Shown in pieces: positions 1 to 10,028 of a stretch of 64,000 nucleotides of DNA. Origin of the DNA: Pararhizobium sp. YC-54 (GTDB lineage Bacteria; Pseudomonadota; Alphaproteobacteria; Rhizobiales; Rhizobiaceae); assembly GCF_025847205.1 (NCBI RefSeq), contig NZ_JAOYTH010000008.1, positions 1 through 64,000 on the forward strand, read 5' to 3'. The translations under genes were made by a program, and so were the position numbers. The notes below the pieces were generated by a model that worked only from the letters and a program-made list of their open reading frames with translations, made no database searches and was not told where the DNA came from. Positions within the stretch are counted from its first letter, which is position 1; each line of letters starts with the position of its first letter.

Positions 1-780
1 TAGGTGATGACGTCACCGACGCCGGCCACCCCGTCGGCCCCCTTGTCGAGGCTGGCGGTCTTGCCAAGCGCGATCGCCGGCTGCACGCCAAGCGGCGTCA
101 CCGTCGGGTCGTCCGGATTGCCGTCGCCATCGGGATCGGCATCGGCCGGATTGGACGGATCGTCGGAGGTGTCGGTGACATCGGCGCCGTCAGGGTCCTT
201 GGCCGTCGCCAGCGCCGTGTTCTCCACCGAGCCCGCATCGAGATCCGCCTGGGTCAGCGTATACGTCGCCGACAGCGTCGATACCGCCCCCGGCGCCAGG
301 CTGGCGACCGTGCCGGCATAGCCGATCCGGGCGTCATCAACGGCGATATCGGCGAGCGTCACATTGCCGGTATTGGTCACCGTCAGCGTATAGGTGATGA
401 CGTCACCGACGCCGGCCACCCCGTCGGCCCCCTTGTCGAGGCTGGCGGTCTTGCCAAGCGCGATCGCCGGCTGCACGCCAAGCGGCGTCACCGTCGGGTC
501 GTCCGGATTGCCGTCGCCGTCGGGATCGGCATCGGCCGGATTGGACGGGTCGTCAGAGGTGTCGGTGACATCGGTTCCGTCAGGGTCCTGGCCGGTCGCC
601 GTCGCACTGTTCTCCACCGAGCCCGCGTCGAGATCGGCCTGCGTCAGCGTGTAGCGTCCCGACAGCGTGCCTTCCTCGCCCGGCGCCAGGTCGAGCGAAC
701 CCGTCACCGCCGCCTTGGCATCGGCAACCGTCAGACCGGTCAGCGACACATTGCCGGTGTTGGTGAGCGTGAACGTGTAG
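1..780 (-). repeat. Near-identical 390-bp tandem units inside the DUF11 gene
   Basis: The stretch from position 1 onward recurs 390 bp later (from about 391) with only scattered base differences, so two adjacent 130-residue DUF11 units are almost identical at DNA level. A second pair, around 800-1300, repeats with a period near 408 bp. Units nearer the 5' end of the gene are much more diverged. This is the pattern of recent duplication toward the distal end of the stalk and a possible site of length variation. Confidence 0.85.
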
Positions 781-3700
781 ACGATCACATCGCCAGGATT
801 GACCTGGCCGTCGCCATTGCCCCCGTCCGCGATAGCGTCGCTGTAGGCGCCCGTCTTCACCACCTCAAGGCCGGACGTCTGCACAAGCGGCGTCACCGTC
901 GGGTCGTTGTCCGGATCGGTGTCGGGATCGGCATCCGTGTCGCCAGGCGTGCCGTCGTCGGAGGTGTCGGTGACATCGGTTCCGTCAGGGTCCTGACCGG
1001 TCGCCGTCGCACTGTTCTCCACCTGGCCGGCGTCGAGATCGGCCTGGGTCAGCGTATACGTCGCCGACAGCGTCGATACCGCACCCGGCGCCAGGTCGAG
1101 CGACCCCGTCACCGCCGCCTTGGCGTCGGCAACCGTCAGACCGGTCAACGACACATTGCCGGTGTTGGTGAGCGTGAACGTGTAGACGATCACGTCGCCG
1201 GCATTGACCTTGCCGTCACCATTGCCCCCGTCCGCGATAGCGTCGCTGTAGGCGCCCGTCTTGACCACCTCAAGGCCGGACGTCTGCACAAGCGGCGTTA
1301 CCGTCGGATCGTTGGTCAGGTCGCCGTCGCCGTCGCCGTCCGTGGTCGCACCGTCTCCGTCGGAGGTGTCGGTGACATCGCCGTTCGCCGGGTCCTTGGC
1401 CGTAGCCGTGGAACTGTTGACCACTTGGCCGGCGTCAATGTCGGCCTGCGTCAGCGCGTAACTCGCCGTGTAGGTCCAGGTCTCGTCAGGACCGAGCTTG
1501 CCGTCGCCGTTGATGTCTTCGCCCGTCTGCGGGCCGTCAATCGCCACCACCGGGTTCGGCGCGGCAAACAACGGATCGCTCACCGATACGCTGTCCAGCG
1601 TCACATTGCCGGTGTTCCTCAGCGTGAACGTGTAGTCGATCACGTCGCCGGGATTGGCCTTGCCGTCACCGTTGGCGTCGCTATAGGCGCCCGTCTTCAC
1701 GACCGCCATCGCCGCCGTCGGCACAAGCGGCGTCACCGTCGGATCGTTGTCCGGATTTCCGTCGCCGTCGGCATCGCCCGGCGTGCCGTTGTCGGACACG
1801 TCGGTGACGTCAGTCCCGTCGGGGCTTTGGCCGGTCCCCGTCGCGCTGTTGGTCACCTCGCCGGCGTCGAGATCCATTTGCGTCAGCGTATAGCTTGCCG
1901 TCAGCGTGTCTTCGTCGCCCGGCGCAAGGTCGAGCGTACCGTCGACCGTCACTTTCGAATCGGTGACCGAGACACCGGTCAGCGTCACATTGCCGGTGTT
2001 TCTCAGCGTGAAGGTGTAGTCGATCACATCGCCGGCATTGACCGCGCCGTTGCCGTCGGCATCGCTGTATTCGCCCGTCTTCACCACCTGCAGTCCCGGC
2101 ATGGCCGCGAACAGCACGATCGTCCTGTCGTCCGGATCGCCATCGCCATCGGCGTCGATATTGGCTGGGTTGTTGGGATCGTCGGAATTATCCACCGCGA
2201 TGACGTTGCCGTCCGCGTCGTGACCCTCGGCAGTTGCCTGATTGTCCTTCAGCTCCGCATCGACATCCGCCTGAGTTAGCGCGTAGACCTCCTGAACCTG
2301 ATAGGTGTCACCTGGACCGAGCTGGCCGAGATGGTCGTCCATGCCGATAGGCAGATCGTGAATGGCAATATCATACAAGGTCACATTGCCGGTGTTGACC
2401 AAGGTGAACGTATAAGTGATCGTCTCGCCGGCCTCGGCGCGGCCGTTGCCATTGAGGTCGTCGAATGTGTTCGCGGTGCCGTCGAGAGTTGTGTTTTTGG
2501 TCAAGGAAAGGCCCGGCTCCGGCGCCAGCGGCTCGAAGGTCTTGTCCTTCTTCGGAGTACCAAGGGCATCTGCATCGTCCGAGAGCATGAACAACTCACC
2601 GCCATCGTTGGCCACGGTCGCCGTTGCAGTGGCCTGGTTCTCGATGCCGCCATCAACGATATCCTGCTCGCGGATCGTATAATCGGTGGAAACCGTGACC
2701 GCATTGGCCACCCCGACCTTCAGGACCGGGATGGTCGCGGAGTAGCGGATGCGCATATCGTCGATCACGACATTGGTCAGCGTCACATTGCCGGTGTTGG
2801 TCGCCGTGAACGTATAGGTGATCGTCTCGCCCGCGTCGGCGCGATCGTTGCCGTTAAGATCGTTGAAGTCAGCGCTCTTGACGAGCGTGTATCTGGCTTG
2901 CGGCGGAAGTGTGCTGACGGTCGGATCGTCCGGCTCCCCGTCATTCTCGGTATCGACATTGACCGGGTTGCCCGGATCGTCGGACGTATCGAAAACCTGG
3001 GGACTGCCATCGACCTCGGTGCCGCGCACTACGGCGCTGTTTGTGAGCTTGCCGCTGTCGATATCGGCCTGGGTCAGGACGTAGAGGCCGGTGAAGGTCG
3101 TGGTATCGACCGCGCCGGGCGCCATGCTGACGATGGAAACCGCGTCACCGGGGCTCCATGGGGCGCCGTTATAGAAAAGCTGTATGCCGGCGAGGGAGTT
3201 GTCGTACAGACGGACATCGGTCAATGTCGTATTGCCGGTGTTCTCGATCCGGAAGGCGTAGCTGATGGTTTCCCCCGCCTGCGGGATACCGTCGCTGCCG
3301 AAATCGGCGGCCGCCCGTTTTTCGAGCCGCATGCCGGGACGCTGGTCGAGTTGCAGGGAATCGACGGCGCTGTCCGTCGATCCGTCGAGGGCGTCCGCCG
3401 TGACCCGGTTGATGAGCTGGCCCTCGTCGATATCGGCCTGGGTAAGCATGTATGTGCCGGTCAGATTGACGGGCTGGTTCAACAGCAGCAGCGCGATCGT
3501 TGCCGTGCCATCGGCATTGACCACATATCCGGCGCCGTCGTCGAAGGTAACGCCCGCCTTCTGATCGGTCACAGTCACCAGGTTCAAGGTGAAGTTGCCA
3601 GTGTTCGTGACCGTAAAGCTATAGGAGACCGTGTCGCCCGCCCGTGGCACCTGTGGCGTGCGGCCCGCCGGTATCTGCACCACGCCATTTTTCGTTATCT

Positions 3701-6086
3701 GGACCGCGCCGCGCTGGGGGAAGTCGGTCAGCACCTCGTCATCATGCCGCACCACAATGCCGTTCGGCGGGGTGGCCTCCACCTTGCCTTTGTTGTAGAA
3801 GAACCCCTGATCTACCTCTTCCTGGGTGATGGTGTGCGTCGCCTTGTAAGTCGCGGCGGCGCCCGTCGCGGGAGATGCGCTGAAGATCCCGGTAGCCGGG
3901 TCCTTGTCCGCCGCGGCAATGGGCGGATCGACCGCGCCCGGCAGCAGGTTGTTGATCGGTCCGCCGGTGAGGGTGACGGACGCGATGTCGTCGGTGACGA
4001 CGGCCGGATCCAGAATGACGTCGCCTCGGTTCTCGACGATGAAATAAAAGTGCATGATGTCGCCAGCGGTGACCGTGCCGCTGCCGTCCATATCCTCGAC
4101 ACCGCTGACGCCATCGGTGAACCAGGTCGGATCGCGCTTCTTGTCGATATAGACGTCCGGGTTCTGGCTGCGCGGGCTCGTTACCGAGCAGCTGGCGCAA
4201 ACGGCAGGAAGATCCCCGCCGCTGATCGTGTTGACGACCTGCAGGACGCTGGCGGGGATAGGGTCGGCCATGGTGAACTGGACGGTAACCGTTGCTGAGC
4301 CGTTGGCCGGCACGGTGGGCACGGTCAGCCCGACGGCGGCAGGCCCGTCGACGTTCGCGGTGAAGCCCGACGCGCCGGTGACGGAAGTCAGCGTCGCACC
4401 CGGCGGCACATTTTCGGTAAAGTCGTAGTCGAATGCCGCACCGCCGGTGTTGGTCAGCGTGATCCTATAGGTCAGTACCTCGCCGTGCTGCGCCTGCCTA
4501 TCCGGCAGCAGGCTTTCGCCCGTCAGCGCCTTGGCGGCCGATACATTCGGAGCCAGGAAGGAGATCGCGCCGGTTTCAACGTCGTTGGCAGTGACGAAGT
4601 CGTCATTGGTTGCGTCCGCATCGCCGTCCGGGGCTGAACGTCCGAGGCTGAGGTTGACGGTGCTGCTCGTTCCCGAGGCGGTCGGCGCGTTGACGGTGAC
4701 GGGAATCGTAAAGGTTCTGGAACCGCCCGTCCCTCCCGGTGCCGCGGCCGCGGCAAGCGGCGAGCTGTTGAGGCTGCAGGTCACGGTGCTACCGGCAACG
4801 GCACAGCCGGCCGGAAGACTGCCGGCAACGGCGGACCAGCCGGATGGCAGATTTGCCACCAATGTGAAGCCGTCGTCGGAATCCGTCGCGCCGGGGCCCA
4901 TATTGGTGGCGGTCAGGTTGACCGGCATCGTCTGGCCGTAGGCGGAATAGGGCTCGCCGGGCACCGCGATCGAGACCGCGATGTCCGGTTTGCCGGTGAT
5001 GTTCAGCGTGCAGGAACTGTCGACCCTGTCGGAAATGGCTATGCCTGTCGAGCAGGTGCCGCCGGCGAGGACGTAGGATGCCGGGGAAATTGCAGAAGGA
5101 GACTGGCCGATTCGCGCGCCGTAGCCCGTGTTCGGCACGACATAGGTCTCGAAGCCCTGCTGGAATTGGGCCTGGTCGTTGTCCAGCGGCGACGCATAAG
5201 GCGTGCGCTTGCGGCCGTCCCAGCCATTGTCGTTGATCGCGGAACCGCCGTGCGTCAGATCGACCAGCCAGCCCGCCCCACCCCGTGTCTGATCCCAGGC
5301 GAAGTCCGAGAAGGTCAACACCGCCGACAGGCGCGCCTGTTCGATCTGGGCGCAATAGACCTCCACGCCGTCATAGCCTTCGCCGCCGCCCTCGCGATAA
5401 AGACCGCTGACAACCCCATAGGCCGTGTTCGGGCAAAAATAGCCCCTGAAAGTGTGGGGAGCGACCTGGGTTTCGTTGACGCCGACCGTCCGCTGGAATG
5501 CCGCGGCCGCCATATCCACCTGCACCCAGTCCCCGAGCACCAGCCTGAGCGGGCGGCAGGAGATCGCGATGGAGGATGTCCACGGCGTCGCACCCGATGT
5601 GAGCCGGTCATAACCGCCGACCTGCGTCATGACCCAACCGGCAGGGCAGTACTCGGTGCGAACGGTATTCTGCTGATCGAAGGCGAAGCCCACGACATCA
5701 GGGGTGCCGTTGGCATTTCTGTTGGCCGTCATCGCCGCGACGCCATCGGTGGTGATATTGGCGCAGTAGAGATCGATCTGAACGGTCATGCCTTCTGCGA
5801 AACTGGGAGAACCGTTGCTGCGATCGACGTGCCGAAGCCCGCGTATCACCGTTCCGACAGGGCATCTTATCGGGTCGCCGCCCGCCTTCGCGGAGCCGAT
5901 CTGCCCGCTATATAGGCCCGGCGGTATAATGCCGATGCCGCCTTGCGCGTAGACGCGGCCTGAAAACAGGCCGAAGGCAAGGATTACGGCCAGGATGAGG
6001 ATTAGCGGGTGGAGACGGGGAAGGTTCATGTTGCTCAAGAATCGCTTTATGCTTTGGGTGCGCATTGTTTCGAGAAAGTCCTGCAT
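1..6086 (-). CDS. Giant secreted DUF11-repeat surface protein (C-terminus beyond window)
   Basis: The reading frame is open from an ATG at 6086 to the left edge (at least 2028 residues). AGGCG lies just upstream of the ATG, and the start follows the preceding stop by only 10 bp. The N-terminus has a hydrophobic stretch ending in VYAQ (about residues 24-45), consistent with a signal peptide. Residues about 45-370 are a Cys-containing unique region. After that come about eleven complete DUF11/DUF7507-type repeats and a twelfth cut by the edge. Each carries a variant of GDVITYTFTVTNTGNVTL, then YTLTQADLDAG, then Asp-rich DPDGDGNPDDPTVTPL linkers. Such repeats form beta-sandwich stalks in adhesin-like proteins. 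The Asp-rich linkers could bind calcium (inference). It is probably exported with the outer-membrane protein encoded immediately upstream. The function as adhesin or surface layer is inferred from architecture only. Confidence 0.9.
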   Translation of the reverse strand, partial: MQDFLETMRTQSIKRFLSNMNLPRLHPLILILAVILAFGLFSGRVYAQGGIGIIPPGLYSGQIGSAKAGGDPIRCPVGTVIRGLRHVDRSNGSPSFAEGMTVQIDLYCANITTDGVAAMTANRNANGTPDVVGFAFDQQNTVRTEYCPAGWVMTQVGGYDRLTSGATPWTSSIAISCRPLRLVLGDWVQVDMAAAAFQRTVGVNETQVAPHTFRGYFCPNTAYGVVSGLYREGGGEGYDGVEVYCAQIEQARLSAVLTFSDFAWDQTRGGAGWLVDLTHGGSAINDNGWDGRKRTPYASPLDNDQAQFQQGFETYVVPNTGYGARIGQSPSAISPASYVLAGGTCSTGIAISDRVDSSCTLNITGKPDIAVSIAVPGEPYSAYGQTMPVNLTATNMGPGATDSDDGFTLVANLPSGWSAVAGSLPAGCAVAGSTVTCSLNSSPLAAAAAPGGTGGSRTFTIPVTVNAPTASGTSSTVNLSLGRSAPDGDADATNDDFVTANDVETGAISFLAPNVSAAKALTGESLLPDRQAQHGEVLTYRITLTNTGGAAFDYDFTENVPPGATLTSVTGASGFTANVDGPAAVGLTVPTVPANGSATVTVQFTMADPIPASVLQVVNTISGGDLPAVCASCSVTSPRSQNPDVYIDKKRDPTWFTDGVSGVEDMDGSGTVTAGDIMHFYFIVENRGDVILDPAVVTDDIASVTLTGGPINNLLPGAVDPPIAAADKDPATGIFSASPATGAAATYKATHTITQEEVDQGFFYNKGKVEATPPNGIVVRHDDEVLTDFPQRGAVQITKNGVVQIPAGRTPQVPRAGDTVSYSFTVTNTGNFTLNLVTVTDQKAGVTFDDGAGYVVNADGTATIALLLLNQPVNLTGTYMLTQADIDEGQLINRVTADALDGSTDSAVDSLQLDQRPGMRLEKRAAADFGSDGIPQAGETISYAFRIENTGNTTLTDVRLYDNSLAGIQLFYNGAPWSPGDAVSIVSMAPGAVDTTTFTGLYVLTQADIDSGKLTNSAVVRGTEVDGSPQVFDTSDDPGNPVNVDTENDGEPDDPTVSTLPPQARYTLVKSADFNDLNGNDRADAGETITYTFTATNTGNVTLTNVVIDDMRIRYSATIPVLKVGVANAVTVSTDYTIREQDIVDGGIENQATATATVANDGGELFMLSDDADALGTPKKDKTFEPLAPEPGLSLTKNTTLDGTANTFDDLNGNGRAEAGETITYTFTLVNTGNVTLYDIAIHDLPIGMDDHLGQLGPGDTYQVQEVYALTQADVDAELKDNQATAEGHDADGNVIAVDNSDDPNNPANIDADGDGDPDDRTIVLFAAMPGLQVVKTGEYSDADGNGAVNAGDVIDYTFTLRNTGNVTLTGVSVTDSKVTVDGTLDLAPGDEDTLTASYTLTQMDLDAGEVTNSATGTGQSPDGTDVTDVSDNGTPGDADGDGNPDNDPTVTPLVPTAAMAVVKTGAYSDANGDGKANPGDVIDYTFTLRNTGNVTLDSVSVSDPLFAAPNPVVAIDGPQTGEDINGDGKLGPDETWTYTASYALTQADIDAGQVVNSSTATAKDPANGDVTDTSDGDGATTDGDGDGDLTNDPTVTPLVQTSGLEVVKTGAYSDAIADGGNGDGKVNAGDVIVYTFTLTNTGNVSLTGLTVADAKAAVTGSLDLAPGAVSTLSATYTLTQADLDAGQVENSATATGQDPDGTDVTDTSDDGTPGDTDADPDTDPDNDPTVTPLVQTSGLEVVKTGAYSDAIADGGNGDGQVNPGDVIVYTFTLTNTGNVSLTGLTVADAKAAVTGSLDLAPGEEGTLSGRYTLTQADLDAGSVENSATATGQDPDGTDVTDTSDDPSNPADADPDGDGNPDDPTVTPLGVQPAIALGKTASLDKGADGVAGVGDVITYTLTVTNTGNVTLADIAVDDARIGYAGTVASLAPGAVSTLSATYTLTQADLDAGSVENTALATAKDPDGADVTDTSDDPSNPADADPDGDGNPDDPTVTPLGVQPAIALGKTASLDKGADGVAGVGDVIT

Positions 6087-6096
6087 CGCCACGCCT

Positions 6097-9000
6097 CTAG
6101 AATTTGCCGACGGCGTTCAGGAACAGGCCCTGGTCGTCATAGGTGAGATCGGTGAGGTCTTCGGAGAAGCGGCCGAAGTTGTAGCCGACGCCGAGTTTCA
6201 TGTTCTCGCCGACCTGACGGTAGACGGCGGCAAGCAACCCCCATTTCTGCGAATTGGCCTCCGGCAGGTACAGGGATCTGCCCTCAAGCAGGAAGTCCCA
6301 CTTGTTGACGACGTGAAAATCGGCACGCAGCACGCCGAGATGCGCTGTCGAAGAGGTGAAGTCATCGCCCCCCCGCGTCGTTGAGGTTTCACCGAAGCGG
6401 AAACCGTACTTGCCGCCGACGGTGAGCCAACGGTTAAGGTCGTAGTTGAGGTCAGCCGAGAGAATATGACTGCGCTGGGCGGGACCGAGCACGTCGTCGG
6501 TTGCGCGCGAGACCTGATCTGGCCCCGGCAGGTCGTGGTAGTACGCGTATTTGAAGAGCGCATTGAAGCGGTCGTTCTCGATCGGGCGGTAGGCCCAGCC
6601 AATGCTCGCTTCGATATAGTCGCCGTCGAGGAAGCTCGACTGGTCCGAGTTGGACACAACGGCGTCGAGGTTCAAGAGCAGCCGCCAATCCGGGTCAAGT
6701 TTGTTCGAATAGCCCCCGGACAACAGGAAGGTATCGCGGTTGCGCGTGCCATCATCGGAGTCCTCGAGGCGGACCTCGCCGCGAATGCGGGCTGCGATGT
6801 CCTCGCCATCACGGTAGCCGATCGACAGCGAAGGCGCATAGCGGTTGAAATCGCTGGCGCGCGGATCCTCGACAAGGCCCGCCTCAAAGCCCCCGGAAAC
6901 GGTCCACAGAGTATCCGGCGTGTAAGTGACGCCGTATGTCGATGTCAGCGAACGCCTGTGGCCGAACATGTCGTAGTTGTTTTCGGCGTAGGTCGCCAGG
7001 AGATCGCTATACCGGCGACGGGTCCCCATGACGATGCCGCCGAGATCGAGGCCGTCGAGATCGATCGCGTCGAGCCGGTCGAATGCGCGGTCGGGATCGA
7101 GCTTGTAGCCGAGATAGTAAGTGTCGTCCGCCGTTGGCGAATAGGTGAGCGCCGCCAGCGCGCCGATGCCGGTCGTTCCTTCGGAGATTTCGCCTGTCAG
7201 CCCGAGCTTGTCGGTGAGTTGCATCTCCGCGCCGGCGCCGATGCGATCGTTGCGCCGGATTTCACCGCGCCGCATTGCTGTCGCCTGTCCGAAAGCATAG
7301 AGCTTGCGGCCTTCCTTTGGCGTCCACTCCAGCCGCGCGCCACCATCGAGGCGGCTTCCGTCCTGGGCTTTGATCGCGCCCGGCGTGTTGAGGTCCGTAT
7401 AACCGACACCGAAAACAGCCCTCCAGGCATCGTTGAAGGCATAGCCGATCTCACCGGTAAGCTCCGTCTTTCGCGTCCCGCGGGCATCTTCGAAATGGTC
7501 CACCTGCATATCGACGGTCGTGCGCGCGTTAAGATCGATATCGGCAAGCGCGCCCCAGCTCTGCTGATCAGCGGCGATATTGTCGTCCAGACTGGAGAAC
7601 CCGTCGTCCTTGCGCTCGTAGTATCCACCGATGCGCCCCGAGAGGTTTTCGTTGATATCGGCGAGATCCAGCTGGCCCCGAAGCGTCCAGCCTTTCGCCC
7701 ATCGAGGCCGGCCAGCTGGCGCCTCTTCATCGAGCGTAAGGCCGCCATCGGTTGAAAAACTGCGGGAGAAGCCCGGCCCCTTCGTTTGGGCATAGTCGGC
7801 CTCGATATATGTCGTCTCCGAATGGCGCAGCCGAATATCGGCGCCGACCATGTTCTGATCGGCGGGGCCGGTTTCTTCGCTCATCGCAGTCGCGCCGAGA
7901 CGCACATGGTCGTCGAGCCAGGATTGCAGCCTTCCACCGTAGGAATAGCCATCCGCATTTCCGATCGTCGGCGAATACTCGTAGTTGACCGCGAGGCTGA
8001 CATCGCGATCTCCTATTGCGCCCTGACGGACGACCTTGGTGTTTGCCGTTGTCGAGGAAAGCGGGCGGCGCAGGATAATGACCCCTTGCACATAATCGAC
8101 ATCGTAGTCTTCTCCAGCGGTCAACGCCTGGCGCGAGATGATACGGCCTGTGGTCGGATCGGTTACGAGCAAAGTGACGGTCTCGGAGCCGGAAATGATG
8201 TCTTGCCGCTTCAGGAAATAGGCTGAGCCTCCGGTGCCCCGGAAAACATCGCGCTGCGGCAGCGTTTCTGGCTGCGCGGCATAGACGGAGGCCTCTGTCC
8301 GGCGCTCGCCGAAGCTTGTCGCCTCGGGCGAGCTATAGCCAGCGCCAGCGCCGTAGAGCGCACGTTCGTTGCGCAGAAGCCCGTTGCCCTCGACCCGGGA
8401 TTTAAAGTTGCCCCACATGACGTTGGCGTCGCCACGCTCCAGCCGCACGAAAAACTTGCCGCGGGTGGGAGCGTCCTCGATTGCCGTGGAATCGTCGCCA
8501 TAGACCGGATAGTAGTCATCTGGATCAATGCGGCGCAGAAGCTCCTTCTGGCTCTTGGAATCAAGCCCGCGAAAGAGGTTGCGGAAGTCATCTTCGCCGG
8601 TGTCGGCGGCGGCGGTCAGCAGATACTCGCCCTTGATCTTGCCCTTCAGATAAAAGGCGAGCCTGCCCCTGGAGTAAACGGATCCGTAGCGCTGGCGGTC
8701 CGCTTCCCCGGCTGCATCGACCGAAAGGCGCTTGCCGACCGTCAGGTCCGCCAGGCCAACATAGAACCAGTCACTGGTTGGAATGTTGACGTCGCGGACG
8801 AAGGACAGGCCGTCGCCTGAGCGGCTGGAAAGTGCGACATCGACCACATGCTTGCCGGGAGGCAGGATCTGCCGAACGACGAATTTGTTATCGGCGCTGA
8901 CCGGAACGGTCTTGCCCAAGGCGCGAACCGTAGAACTCGGCGGTAGATTGCTGCCAAAAACTGTGACCGCTCCGCCGTAGACGGGAATGTTGCGCACCGC

Positions 9001-9732
9001 GGTACGGTCGTGGGTGCCGGGAAGCGAGCCTGGCTGCGCCTCGGGGGCTGCCCCCAGGTCGGCGCGCTTCAGTGTTTGCGGGCCTGTCTCGTCGAACCGG
9101 CCCGTCGCGTCATAGACGCGCAGGATGTAATTGAACTCCCCGGCGTCCCGTGTGGTCGCCGGCGCGGGCATCGCCCAGTGAGCCCGGCCCTCGGCATCGA
9201 CCGGGATCACTGCAACAGGTGCCGCTTTACTTATGCGGAAAATGCGATCGCCGGGGCGTGGATCCTGGTAAATCAGTACTTCAGCCCGTTTTATCCAGGC
9301 CGGGTAGTTGCTGGAGGCAAAAAACTCAAGCGGCTCGGCGGTTTTGTAAATGCCGCTGCGACGGTCAGTCGTTACGTCAAGGACCGGTCTTACATCGAAA
9401 CCATCGAACTTTACCTGGAGATCAGCCCTTCCGAAGTCGTCACCCGCCTCGTCCGCAGATCGCGCCTTCTTTGCGGGAGCTTTCGGCCTGTCACCGGAGA
9501 CGTACTCACCGTCAACGCTGATCGTAAAACCCTGGAGCCCTGAGTTTGTGCTGGAAGACCCTTCTGATGGATGTGCCCCGGCCTTGCGATCCGGTTCAGC
9601 ACTCCCCTCCTGTACCTGGTCGTATGCCTGGCATTCTAGGCCGGTACGGCAAAGATCATCAGCCCGTGCCGGTGCCAATGTTAGGGTAGCTGCGGCGATG
9701 CAGCCGATAAAAATTCCTGTGGGAGCGTCCAT
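6097..9732 (-). CDS. Large outer-membrane beta-barrel protein paired with the DUF11 protein
   Basis: About 1211 residues. I place the start at the ATG at 9732 because it begins a clear signal peptide (MDAPTGIFIGCIAAATLTLA, cleavage after PARA). The frame also extends upstream to 9870 without signal-like sequence. After a low-complexity linker there is an Ig-like/beta region with VPVYGG-VTVFGSNLPPSS, then DWFYVGLADLTVG. A segment ending DVDYVQGVIILRRPLSS resembles plug-like domains of very large outer-membrane proteins. The C-terminal half is rich in alternating aromatic beta strands and ends in Phe (NAVGKF), as expected for a BAM substrate. It lies 10 bp upstream of the DUF11 giant in the same operon, suggesting anchoring or export of that protein. 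I cannot assign a named family. Confidence 0.8.
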   Translation of the reverse strand: MDAPTGIFIGCIAAATLTLAPARADDLCRTGLECQAYDQVQEGSAEPDRKAGAHPSEGSSSTNSGLQGFTISVDGEYVSGDRPKAPAKKARSADEAGDDFGRADLQVKFDGFDVRPVLDVTTDRRSGIYKTAEPLEFFASSNYPAWIKRAEVLIYQDPRPGDRIFRISKAAPVAVIPVDAEGRAHWAMPAPATTRDAGEFNYILRVYDATGRFDETGPQTLKRADLGAAPEAQPGSLPGTHDRTAVRNIPVYGGAVTVFGSNLPPSSTVRALGKTVPVSADNKFVVRQILPPGKHVVDVALSSRSGDGLSFVRDVNIPTSDWFYVGLADLTVGKRLSVDAAGEADRQRYGSVYSRGRLAFYLKGKIKGEYLLTAAADTGEDDFRNLFRGLDSKSQKELLRRIDPDDYYPVYGDDSTAIEDAPTRGKFFVRLERGDANVMWGNFKSRVEGNGLLRNERALYGAGAGYSSPEATSFGERRTEASVYAAQPETLPQRDVFRGTGGSAYFLKRQDIISGSETVTLLVTDPTTGRIISRQALTAGEDYDVDYVQGVIILRRPLSSTTANTKVVRQGAIGDRDVSLAVNYEYSPTIGNADGYSYGGRLQSWLDDHVRLGATAMSEETGPADQNMVGADIRLRHSETTYIEADYAQTKGPGFSRSFSTDGGLTLDEEAPAGRPRWAKGWTLRGQLDLADINENLSGRIGGYYERKDDGFSSLDDNIAADQQSWGALADIDLNARTTVDMQVDHFEDARGTRKTELTGEIGYAFNDAWRAVFGVGYTDLNTPGAIKAQDGSRLDGGARLEWTPKEGRKLYAFGQATAMRRGEIRRNDRIGAGAEMQLTDKLGLTGEISEGTTGIGALAALTYSPTADDTYYLGYKLDPDRAFDRLDAIDLDGLDLGGIVMGTRRRYSDLLATYAENNYDMFGHRRSLTSTYGVTYTPDTLWTVSGGFEAGLVEDPRASDFNRYAPSLSIGYRDGEDIAARIRGEVRLEDSDDGTRNRDTFLLSGGYSNKLDPDWRLLLNLDAVVSNSDQSSFLDGDYIEASIGWAYRPIENDRFNALFKYAYYHDLPGPDQVSRATDDVLGPAQRSHILSADLNYDLNRWLTVGGKYGFRFGETSTTRGGDDFTSSTAHLGVLRADFHVVNKWDFLLEGRSLYLPEANSQKWGLLAAVYRQVGENMKLGVGYNFGRFSEDLTDLTYDDQGLFLNAVGKF

Positions 9733-9962
9733 GTAAGTCGAGATCCATCCAATAAATCGTGTCTCCCGCTCGCATCGGCCGGCTTGCTGCAACCCACAAC
9801 GCATAACGATTTCGTGTGGCTGCAAGGACCCAAGCACGGCCGCCCCGGCGAAAGGGAGCGACCTGGACATCGTCTGACAAAACTCGTTTGACGGAGGTCG
9901 CCGGGGACGGAGGTCGTTAGCCGCATGCCGACCTTAAAGAACACACCGAAGTACTCTTGTAG

Positions 9963-10028
9963 GTTACATACGGTTGCAGTGAATGTTACATGCGGTTGCA
10001 AAGCAGGTTACATGCGGCTGCAAACCCA
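9963..10028. promoter_or_regulatory. Three 22-bp iterons, candidate operator
   Basis: GTTACATRCGGYTGCA occurs three times, beginning at 9963, 9985 and 10007, with an exact 22-bp period (two helical turns). The block lies about 230 bp upstream of the beta-barrel gene start. The helical phasing suggests cooperative binding of a regulator to one DNA face. The regulator is unknown. OmpR-family proteins use similarly phased direct repeats, but that is only an analogy. Confidence 0.6.

Noticed and set aside
1425..4298. Long plus-strand open frames (284 and 655 codons) opposite the DUF11 gene
   Set aside because: They are antisense to a continuous minus-strand frame with clear repeat domains, are rich in Arg/His/Val periodic patterns expected of antisense repeats, and lack ribosome sites.
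6466..7755. 429-codon plus-strand frame
   Set aside because: Antisense shadow of the beta-barrel protein gene in a GC-rich region; no domain recognised.
9963..10028. CRISPR-like array
   Set aside because: Only three 16-bp repeats with 6-bp spacers at a 22-bp period; too short and no cas genes, so an operator array is more likely.
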